A stretch of 63,878 nt of DNA from Microbacterium jejuense (GTDB lineage Bacteria > Actinomycetota > Actinomycetes > Actinomycetales > Microbacteriaceae). Below are positions 58,232 to 63,878 of the stretch, piece after piece. Both the position numbers and the translations under genes were made by a program. The DNA lies in the NCBI RefSeq assembly GCF_019511665.1, contig NZ_JAEUAW010000019.1, positions 1 to 63,878 on the forward strand, written 5' to 3'. Numbering within the stretch: position 1 is the first letter of the stretch; the number at the start of each line of letters is the position of its first letter. Below the pieces are notes generated by a model. The model saw only the letters and a list, made by a program, of their open reading frames with translations. It was not told the DNA's origin and made no database searches.

Positions 58232-59457
58232 AGAAGCTGTTCGCCGTCGCACTCGGCATCCTCACCGCCATCGGCGGATTCGTCGACATCGGCGACCTCG
58301 TCACCAACGCCGTGGTCGGATCGCGCTTCGGGATGGGGCTGACGTGGGTCGTGCTGCTCGGGATCGTCGGTATCTGCGTCTATGCCGACATGTCGGGGCG
58401 CGTCGCTGCGGTGAGCGGACGGGCCACGTTCGAGGTCATCCGCGAACGACTCGGACCCCGCGCAGGCCTGGCGAATCTCACGGCGTCGTTCCTGATCAAC
58501 CTGCTCACCCTCACCGCAGAGATCGGCGGCATCGCGCTCGCCCTGCAGCTGGCGGCCGGCGTCGGGCCGGGGATGTGGATCCCCGTCGCGCTGTTCGCCG
58601 TGTGGATCGTGGTCTGGCGGACGAAGTTCTCGATCATGGAGAACGTCGCGGGACTGCTCGGCCTGTGCCTGATCGTGTTCATCGTCGCGCTGTTCCTGCT
58701 CAACCCGGAATGGGGAACCCTGGCGACCCAGGCCGTGCAACCGTGGAGCGAGGTCTCGGGGAACCCGCTGTCGTACTGGTACTTCGCTGTCGCGCTCTTC
58801 GGTGCCGCCATGACGCCGTACGAGGTGTTCTTCTTCTCGTCCGGTGCCGTCGAAGAGGGCTGGACCGCGAAGGATCTCTCGACCGAGCGGGCCAACGTGT
58901 TCGTGGGCTTCCCGCTCGGCGGCATCCTCTCGCTCGCGATCGCCGCGTGCGCCGCCGTCGTCCTGCTGCCCCAGGCGATCGAGGTGACCTCGCTCTCGCA
59001 GATCGTCCTGCCCGTCGCGGAGGCGGGCGGGCAGCTCGCCCTCGCGTTCGCGATCGTCGGCATCCTCGCCGCGACCTTCGGCGCCGCTCTGGAGACGACG
59101 CTGTCCAGCGGCTACACGCTGGCGCAGTTCTTCGGCTGGAGCTGGGGCAAGTTCCGCCGTCCCGCGCAGGCCGCGCGATTCCATCTGTCGATGATCATCT
59201 GCCTGCTCATCGGCGGCGGAATCCTCGCCACCGGCGTGGACCCGGTGGCCGTGACCGAGGTCTCGGTGGTGTTCTCGGCGGTCGCTCTGCCGCTGACGTA
59301 CTTCCCGATCCTCGTCGTCGCCAACGATCCCGAATACATGGGCGACAAGGTGAACGGGCGTGTGCGCAACGCGCTCGCCGTCGTGTTCCTCGCCGTCATC
59401 CTCGTCGCGGCGCTCGCCGCGATCCCGCTCATGATCGTCACGGGGATGGGCTCATGA
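58228..59457 (+). CDS. NRAMP-like divalent metal transporter with altered metal-site motifs
   Basis: 409 aa, about 11 helices. Overall it follows the NRAMP (SLC11) plan, but the TM1 DPGN motif reads DIGD (IGGFVDIGDLVTNAV) and the TM6 MPH region reads FGAAMTPYEVFFFSSGAVEEGW. NRAMP proteins that lose the TM6 Met-Pro-His are known to favour Mg2+ (the NRMT group), so magnesium is a possible substrate, not a proven one. It is the second gene of an operon with a lipoprotein before it and two PRC-type proteins after it; overlaps of ATGA at both ends. Confidence 0.82.
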   Translation: MKKLFAVALGILTAIGGFVDIGDLVTNAVVGSRFGMGLTWVVLLGIVGICVYADMSGRVAAVSGRATFEVIRERLGPRAGLANLTASFLINLLTLTAEIGGIALALQLAAGVGPGMWIPVALFAVWIVVWRTKFSIMENVAGLLGLCLIVFIVALFLLNPEWGTLATQAVQPWSEVSGNPLSYWYFAVALFGAAMTPYEVFFFSSGAVEEGWTAKDLSTERANVFVGFPLGGILSLAIAACAAVVLLPQAIEVTSLSQIVLPVAEAGGQLALAFAIVGILAATFGAALETTLSSGYTLAQFFGWSWGKFRRPAQAARFHLSMIICLLIGGGILATGVDPVAVTEVSVVFSAVALPLTYFPILVVANDPEYMGDKVNGRVRNALAVVFLAVILVAALAAIPLMIVTGMGS

Positions 59458-59870
59458 GACGCGCCCGCACGCCGCAGCATCCGCTCGACTGGTACCGCGA
59501 TCCTGACGGTCGCGCCGTCGACGCGCGTCTGCACCTGCTCGACCGCCAGATGCTCGACCGCGACGACGTGCCCATCAGCACCGTCGACGACATCGAGATC
59601 GTCGGCGTGGAGCTGGGCGAGGCGATCGATCACGACGCCGCTCCGACGGTGGCCGCGATCCTCATCGGCGCTGCGGTGCTGCCCCGCGTGTTCGGCGGAA
59701 GCATGCCGCGCTCGCGGTGGGACCGCATCGAATGGAGCCGTGTGCACAGGCTCGACACGGTGGTGCGCATCGATGCCGAGGCCGAGCACCTCGACGCCAC
59801 ATGGCTCGAGCGGTGGATCCGCGACCGCATCATCGCCAGAATCCCGGGAGGCCGCCATGCTCCTGAGTGA
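59454..59870 (+). CDS. Soluble protein of the NRAMP-like operon (PRC-barrel-related?)
   Basis: 138 aa with no membrane helix. The middle reads LHLLDRQMLDRDDVPISTVDDIEIVGVELG, similar to PRC-barrel strands seen in MgtE-associated proteins, then PTVAAILIGAAVLPRVFGGSMPRSRWDRIEWSRVHRLDTVVRIDAEAEHLDATWLERWIRDRIIARIPGGRHAPE. Overlaps the transporter by ATGA and the next gene by 14 nt. A regulatory or cytoplasmic subunit of the transporter is inferred from position only. Confidence 0.72.
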   Translation: MRRARTPQHPLDWYRDPDGRAVDARLHLLDRQMLDRDDVPISTVDDIEIVGVELGEAIDHDAAPTVAAILIGAAVLPRVFGGSMPRSRWDRIEWSRVHRLDTVVRIDAEAEHLDATWLERWIRDRIIARIPGGRHAPE

Positions 59871-60240
59871 GCTGCTCGACATGCCGGTCACCGACGTGAA
59901 CGGAGACCGTGTGGGCACGGTGGTGGATGTGCGGTTCCGCCGCGGCGCGCGGCGCCGGGACCATGAGGGCGACCTCGAGCTGATCGCGCTCATCGTGAGT
60001 CCGCACAGCCGGCTCTCGATGTACGGGTACGAGCGGGGCCGCGTCAACCGGCCCGCGGTCGTGGCCCGCCTGATCGGATGGGCCCACCGCGGGGCACGCC
60101 TGATCCCGTGGGAATGCGTGCGCGTCGTCGAGAGCGACGGAGTGGTGCTGGGGGTGGCCGTGCCGGAGATCCCCCTCGACGTGCGTCGCGGCATTCCCGG
60201 GACGACCGGTTCCGCACTGCGTGAGAGTCAGTCTGGTTGA
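59857..60240 (+). CDS. PRC-barrel domain protein
   Basis: 127 aa. LLSELLDMPVTDVNGDRVGTVVDVRFRR...DLELIALIVSPHSRLSMYGYERGRVNRPAVVARLIGWAHRGARLIPWECV is a PRC-barrel: two conserved strands with D-x-x-G-x-x-V-G, then a hydrophobic helix pair. GGGAGG precedes the ATG. Last gene of the operon. Confidence 0.82.
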   Translation: MLLSELLDMPVTDVNGDRVGTVVDVRFRRGARRRDHEGDLELIALIVSPHSRLSMYGYERGRVNRPAVVARLIGWAHRGARLIPWECVRVVESDGVVLGVAVPEIPLDVRRGIPGTTGSALRESQSG

Positions 60241-60285
60241 TGCCGCGCCAGCGGCGGGACGGCCGACTGGCGATCGCGATGGAAG

Positions 60286-60609
60286 TGGTGCCCCCACAGG
60301 GACTCGAACCCTGGACCCACGGATTAACCTGCTGCACTGAGTCTCCCCAGCCACCGTCTCCGGCTTGCAGTCTGGACTATATCTTCACCTTCGGCCGGGC
60401 CGGTCAGGTGCGCCGCGTGTAGTCTCTGAGGTTCCCTTGCGGTTACCTGCTGATCGCCCAATCCCTCGGATTGTCACTGCCTTGCGGCGAGTACCTCGGG
60501 CTCTCAGGGTGTTCCAGCATATAGCGGCGGTCATCCGACGCATTTCTGCGCCGGCGCTCCATTTTGTTCTGTTGAAGTCCGTTGCTCTAACCAACTGAGC
60601 TATAGGGGC
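60286..60609 (-). tRNA. tRNA-Lys (anticodon UUU), interrupted by a group I intron
   Basis: Exon 1 (60575..60609) is the acceptor 5' strand GCCCCTA, D arm and anticodon 5' half ending ACGGACTT. Exon 2 (60286..60327) is TTAATCCGT, variable loop, T arm CAGGG-TTCGAGT-CCCTG, acceptor 3' strand TGGGGGC, discriminator A and an encoded CCA. Joined, the anticodon loop is CTTTTAA, anticodon TTT, flanked by ACGGA/TCCGT. The mature length is 77 nt. The discriminator A and GACTTTTAATC core match bacterial tRNA-Lys. An intron end one base earlier with the 5' exon one base shorter would give GTT (Asn), but the P1 wobble pair and discriminator favour Lys. Confidence 0.93.
60328..60574 (-). ncRNA. Group I self-splicing intron in tRNA-Lys
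   Basis: 247 nt between U34 and U35 of the anticodon, ending in G60328. Minus-strand helices: P1 exon CUU plus CA with UGGAG (60557..60561), giving U60575.G60559 at the splice site; P2 CCGGCGCA-GAAA-TGCGTCGG; P3 CGCCGC (60524..60529) with GCGGCG (60411..60416); P4 TCGCC with GGCGA; P5 AATCC-GAG-GGATT; P6 AGGT/ACCT with GCAA loop; P7 GACTA with TAGTC in the S motif AAGATATAGTCC; P8 CACCT/AGGTG; P9 CTGCA/TGCAG. P10 could pair exon UU with AA. No open frame of note inside. Confidence 0.92.
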
Positions 60610-60713
60610 CCATCCACCCTAGCAAGCGTCGCGGCAGGTTCAGAGCGTCGGAGCCGGCTCGTACCCTCGTGCCCGTAGGGATCCGCGATGGACCGGCCGA
60701 ATCGAGGCGACAC

Positions 60714-61283
60714 ATGAAGATCTGCGGCACGTGCCGGCAGTCGAAGCCACTCGACGACTTCAACCGGAAGTCCTCGAGGCTCGACGGGCGCCAGGAGGTG
60801 TGCAGGGACTGCAACCGTCAGTCGTCGCGTGCGTACTATGCGCGAAACAGAGACCGCCACGTCCAGGCCATCGTCCAGCGGACCGCTCAGCGACGCGTCG
60901 AGTCCAAGGCGTTCCTCGTGGCGTACCTCCGCGAGCACCCGTGCATCGACTGCGGCAACTCCGATCTGAGGGTGCTGGACTTCGATCACCGGCCCGGCGC
61001 TGGCAAGCGCAAGGACGTCATGTCCATGGTCAAGGAGGGCTTCAGTCGCAAGAAACTCGAGGACGAGATCGCGAAATGCGATGTCCGCTGTCGGAACTGC
61101 CATGCGATCGTCACGCTCGAACGGGCGGGGCGGAACTGGCGATCGGACGCCATGCGGCAAGAGGCGAGCAACGCGTCGACGCGCCAAAGGACCGCCGACA
61201 CCCCCGCGTCGGCGGCCCTGCCCCAGCTCCCGCGGGAGCGGGGAACGGTCACTGTGCCGGCGGCATCAGGACCGAGTCGATGA
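60714..61283 (+). CDS. Free-standing HNH endonuclease
   Basis: 189 aa. An N-terminal zinc ribbon (C4, C7, C30, C33) in KICGTCRQSKPLDDF...CRDC is followed by a basic helical linker and a treble-clef HNH domain: C77/C80 (HPCIDCG), D91-H92 (LDFDHRPG) and C126/C129-H130 (CRNCHAIVT). This zinc-ribbon plus HNH form is common in phages and as single genes in actinobacteria. It lies divergently 105 bp from the intron-split tRNA gene. It could be a homing nuclease for the intron or an unrelated selfish or repair HNH. Start at ATG 60714; its C-terminus overlaps the fasciclin gene on the other strand by 35 nt. Confidence 0.88.
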   Translation: MKICGTCRQSKPLDDFNRKSSRLDGRQEVCRDCNRQSSRAYYARNRDRHVQAIVQRTAQRRVESKAFLVAYLREHPCIDCGNSDLRVLDFDHRPGAGKRKDVMSMVKEGFSRKKLEDEIAKCDVRCRNCHAIVTLERAGRNWRSDAMRQEASNASTRQRTADTPASAALPQLPRERGTVTVPAASGPSR

Positions 61284-61911
61284 GGTAGACGGTCGCGTTG
61301 GCGGTCTGCACGCCGCCGCAGATGACGTTCGCGTCGTTGACCATCCATGCGTCACCGCTGCCGGTCACCTCCACGTCTGCGCCCTGGACGGTGGTGTGCG
61401 AGCCCGCGATGTCGGCCGGCTCGATGCGACCGGGCACCACGTGGTACGTGAGGATCGACGTGAGCGTGGCGGAATCGGTCTTCAGCGATTCGATCGTGGC
61501 CGGGTCGATCTGGGCGAACGCGTCGTCGACGGGCGCGAACACGGTGAACTCGTCGCCGTTGAGCGTGTCGACCAGGTCGACGTCGGGATTGAGCTGCCCG
61601 CTCACCGCGGCGGTGAGGGTCGTCAGCAGGGGATTGTTGGATGCCGCGACCGCGACCGGGTCCGCTGACATGCCCTCGATGGACCCGTCGCCGTCCGGCA
61701 CGGCCTCGGCGTAGCCGGCGCAGCCGGGCCCGACGAGGTCCGCGGCGGGATCCGGCGTCATCGCCTCCTCCGTCTCCTCCATGGCCGGCGTGGACGCCTC
61801 CGACGTGGGCTCGGCGGTCGAGCCGCCCATCGCGCAGGCCGACAGCGCGAACGTCGCCGCCACGGCCAGGGCGAGTCCTGCCGAGATGCGCTTTCCAGTG
61901 ATGCGAGACAT
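61249..61911 (-). CDS. Fasciclin-domain lipoprotein (MPT70/MPT83-like)
   Basis: 220 aa. A signal with lipobox FALSAC, an acidic Ser/Thr/Glu linker, then one FAS1 domain: DPVAVAASNNPLLTTLTAAVSG, DEFTVFAPVDDAFAQID (H1) and LTYHVVPGRIEPADIAGSHTTVQGADVEVTGSGDAWMVNDANVICGGVQTANATVYLIDSVLMPP (H2). Surface adhesion or scaffold role. It is divergent from dipZ. In M. tuberculosis the homologues MPT83 and MPT70 flank dipZ, so this is a conserved neighbourhood. GAGGAGGAAG precedes the ATG. Confidence 0.92.
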   Translation of the reverse strand: MSRITGKRISAGLALAVAATFALSACAMGGSTAEPTSEASTPAMEETEEAMTPDPAADLVGPGCAGYAEAVPDGDGSIEGMSADPVAVAASNNPLLTTLTAAVSGQLNPDVDLVDTLNGDEFTVFAPVDDAFAQIDPATIESLKTDSATLTSILTYHVVPGRIEPADIAGSHTTVQGADVEVTGSGDAWMVNDANVICGGVQTANATVYLIDSVLMPPAQ

Positions 61912-62007
61912 GTCTTCCTCCTCTTCACGGCCGGTGCGACCGCCTGTGGGGCTCCGTGGGGAGCGTGCCGCGGAAGCGGCGACATGAGCTGTTCGGAGAC
62001 GGTGCGG

Positions 62008-62068
62008 GATCGGATGGGAGATTCCTGTGCCGAGTGCGGAGCGGGGGCGGCGGCATCCCCATCCGATC
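62008..62068. promoter_or_regulatory. Inverted repeat in the fasciclin/dipZ intergenic region
   Basis: GATCGGATGGG (62008..62018) and CCCATCCGATC (62058..62068), an 11-bp perfect inverted repeat 39 nt apart. Placed between the divergent genes, it could be a shared operator or a fold in the dipZ leader. In mycobacteria this gene set is under SigK; I cannot find a clear SigK-type promoter here. Confidence 0.5.
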
Positions 62069-62112
62069 GGGCGTCCGCAGCGAACAGAGCTCGTCACGCA
62101 AGGGGAGCACGC

Positions 62113-63840
62113 ATGGAACTCGTCATCATCGGTCTGCTGGGCGGGCTCATCACCGGGATCTCGCCGTGCATCCTGCCGGTGCTGCCGGTCATCTTCCTCA
62201 CCGGCGGTGCGCAGTCGGCGCGGTTCGAGACCGACGCGCCGGACGGCGTCGCTCCGGCGTCGCGCTGGCGGCCGTACCTCGTGATCGCGGGGCTCGTGAC
62301 GAGCTTCACGCTGGTCACGCTGCTGGGCTCTCTGCTGCTCGGGGCCCTCGGGCTCCCGGCCGACGCGCTGCGATGGGCGGGCATCGCCGTGCTGGTGCTG
62401 ATCGGCATCGGGCTGCTCGTGCCGCGGTTCGAGCGGGTGCTCGAGAAGCCGTTCCAGCGGCTCGCGCGACGCTCCGAGGTCGACAACCGGCGCAACGGGT
62501 TCGGCGTCGGACTCGCGCTGGGCACGGTCTTCGTCCCGTGCGCCGGGCCCGTCCTCGCGGCGATCATCGTCGCGGGCTCGACCGGCCGCGTCGATGCCGG
62601 GACGATCGCCCTGACGGTCTCGTTCGCCGTGGGGGTTGCCGTGCCGCTGCTGTTCTTCGCGCTTGCCGGCCGCGGTCTGGTGGAGCGCATCCGGGCCTTC
62701 CGGCGCCGCGAGCGCGGTCTGCGGATCGCGGCCGGAGTGGCGATGCTCGCGCTCGCGGTCGGCCTCGTGTTCGACGTGCCGCAGGCGCTGCAGCGTCTCG
62801 TGCCCGACTACACCGCGAGCATCCAGCGGCAGCTCGCCGAAAGCCCCGACGCGCGACGCGCGCTGGACCTCGGCGGCCTGGTCACGGACGAGAACCGGGA
62901 CCTCGACCGATGCACCGCCGGCGCCGAAGAGCTCGAGTCGTGCGGCCGGGCGCCGCGCATCCGCGGCATCGACGGGTGGCTGAACACCCCCGGCGGCGCG
63001 CCGATCGAGCTCGCCGAGCTGCGCGGACAGGTCGTGCTCATCGACTTCTGGGCATACTCGTGCATCAACTGCCAGCGCAGCATTCCGCACGTCGTGGCCT
63101 GGGACGCCGCGTACCGCGACGCCGGACTGCGCGTGATCGGCGTGCATTCGCCCGAGTACGCCTTCGAGAAGGATGCCGCGAACGTCGCCGCCGGAGCACG
63201 TGACTTCGGCATCACGTACCCCGTGGCGCTCGACAACGACCTGGCCACGTGGACGAACTACCGCAACCGCTACTGGCCCGCGCACTACCTCATCGACGCC
63301 GAGGGGACGGTGCGCCACATCTCGTTCGGAGAAGGGGAGTACGACGTGACCGAGAAGCTCATCCGCGATCTCCTCGCCGATGCCGACCCCGGCGTCGTCT
63401 TGCCGGACGCGACGGAGGTGGCCGATGAGACGCCCGACGACACGCGCACGCGCGAGACGTTCCTCGGCTTCGCGAAGGATGTGAACTTCGGCGGCGCAGG
63501 CGACTACCGCGCAGGCGATGGCGTGTACACGGCGGGTGCCGCCCAGCCCGAGGACTCCTTCGCCCTGAACGGCGCGTGGCGCATCGAGTCGCAGTACGCG
63601 ACGCCGTCGGGCAGCGCAGGCGGCGGCATCCGTCTGCGTTTCCACGCTCAGGAGGTGCGCATGGTCCTCGCGGGCACCGGCGAGGTGCGCGTGCGCCTGG
63701 ACGGCGGCGACGAGCAGACCGTGCAGGTGTCGGGCACGCCGCGCTCGTATCCCGTCGCCGTGGTGCAGGATGCCGCACCCCACGTCCTGGACGTCGAGGT
63801 GTCGGCCGGCGTCGAGGCCTACTCGTTCACCTTCGGGTGA
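62113..63840 (+). CDS. dipZ: Thiol-disulfide transporter/thioredoxin fusion DipZ
   Basis: 575 aa. The N-terminal CcdA/DsbD-like membrane domain (about 1-235) has two essential Cys in ISPCILPVLPVIFLTGG and FVPCAGPVLAAI. A periplasmic thioredoxin domain (about 285-430) has the active site WAYSCINCQRSIPHV and GVHSPEYAFEKDAANV. A C-terminal beta-rich carbohydrate-binding-like domain (about 455-575) follows. It carries reducing power across the membrane to secreted proteins. Same composition as M. tuberculosis DipZ. Good AGGGGAG ribosome site. The last 38 bases of the window hold nothing recognisable. Confidence 0.95.
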   Translation: MELVIIGLLGGLITGISPCILPVLPVIFLTGGAQSARFETDAPDGVAPASRWRPYLVIAGLVTSFTLVTLLGSLLLGALGLPADALRWAGIAVLVLIGIGLLVPRFERVLEKPFQRLARRSEVDNRRNGFGVGLALGTVFVPCAGPVLAAIIVAGSTGRVDAGTIALTVSFAVGVAVPLLFFALAGRGLVERIRAFRRRERGLRIAAGVAMLALAVGLVFDVPQALQRLVPDYTASIQRQLAESPDARRALDLGGLVTDENRDLDRCTAGAEELESCGRAPRIRGIDGWLNTPGGAPIELAELRGQVVLIDFWAYSCINCQRSIPHVVAWDAAYRDAGLRVIGVHSPEYAFEKDAANVAAGARDFGITYPVALDNDLATWTNYRNRYWPAHYLIDAEGTVRHISFGEGEYDVTEKLIRDLLADADPGVVLPDATEVADETPDDTRTRETFLGFAKDVNFGGAGDYRAGDGVYTAGAAQPEDSFALNGAWRIESQYATPSGSAGGGIRLRFHAQEVRMVLAGTGEVRVRLDGGDEQTVQVSGTPRSYPVAVVQDAAPHVLDVEVSAGVEAYSFTFG

Positions 63841-63878
63841 GCAAGACCTCTTCGAGCCGGGGCGGGTGGGGCATGCTG

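Noticed and set aside
60385..60594. A 69-residue open frame inside the intron
   Set aside because: It crosses the conserved intron core and the tRNA exon and has no nuclease motif (LAGLIDADG, HNH, GIY-YIG).
60286..60609. Reading the split tRNA as tRNA-Asn(GUU) or tRNA-Ile(CAU)
   Set aside because: Asn would need the 5' splice one base earlier, losing the P1 U.G pair, and usually a G discriminator. CAU cannot be formed from the exon ends.

Overview
The window is about 64 kb of a high-GC (roughly 70%) actinobacterial chromosome. It most resembles the Microbacteriaceae (Microbacterium-like). The evidence is the many GTG starts, TANNNT -10 boxes placed 6-8 nt before start codons, the octamer GGATGCCG everywhere, a PASTA-type PBP, a DUF4244/TadE pilus locus, a 6C RNA, and an acs-6C-tad-topA-tmk-holB order that parallels the mycobacterial order. 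It is core chromosome. I see no prophage, insertion sequence, CRISPR array or plasmid gene. All gene names come from reading the translations; no database search was possible.

Layout. 1-3.1 kb: MoxR ATPase, DUF58 and TgpA transglutaminase-like operon (minus). 3.2-9.7 kb: amine catabolism, with a copper amine oxidase, its small membrane neighbour and an APC permease (minus), divergent from a second APC permease and an IclR regulator. 9.7-16.5 kb: SRP RNA, pta-ackA, then beta-phosphoglucomutase-like HAD and a GH65 phosphorylase. 16.5-24.6 kb: YdeI-like protein, dnaX-recR, a DMT exporter, and lysC, GNAT and asd of the aspartate pathway. 24.7-31.5 kb: mqo, a T4 endonuclease V-like glycosylase, tdk, DUF1295 protein, a FadR-type regulator with two operators and lldD, a HAD phosphatase and tRNA-Pro. 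31.5-38.2 kb: metallophosphoesterase, PASTA PBP, DUF4177, RidA-like protein and acs. 38.3-41.8 kb: 6C RNA and a Tad/Flp pilus locus. 41.8-48.2 kb: topA, tmk, holB and a secreted tripeptidyl-aminopeptidase-like hydrolase. 48.2-51.2 kb: metQ-metN-metI and tRNA-Thr. 51.3-60.2 kb: DMT and MMPL transporters, pncA, HtrA-like protease, GNAT, and an unusual NRAMP-like transporter with two PRC-type partners and a lipoprotein. 60.3-63.8 kb: an intron-split tRNA, an HNH nuclease, and fasciclin and DipZ genes.

The most unusual item is at 60286..60609 on the minus strand. It is a tRNA-Lys(UUU) gene interrupted after U34 by a 247-nt group I intron, whose P1-P9 helices can be drawn by hand. A free-standing HNH endonuclease gene lies about 100 bp away on the other strand. 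The intron has no reading frame of its own, so the HNH protein is a candidate partner for homing.

Two whole-window patterns also stand out. GGATGCCG/CGGCATCC occurs about 70 times by eye where composition predicts about 5. It uses otherwise rare GAT and GCA codons inside genes and appears as inverted pairs forming terminators, much like DNA uptake sequences in other bacteria. At least 12 genes look leaderless. Several further dispersed or inverted repeats lie at gene borders, and one repeat family is translated in frame inside dnaX and probably ackA.
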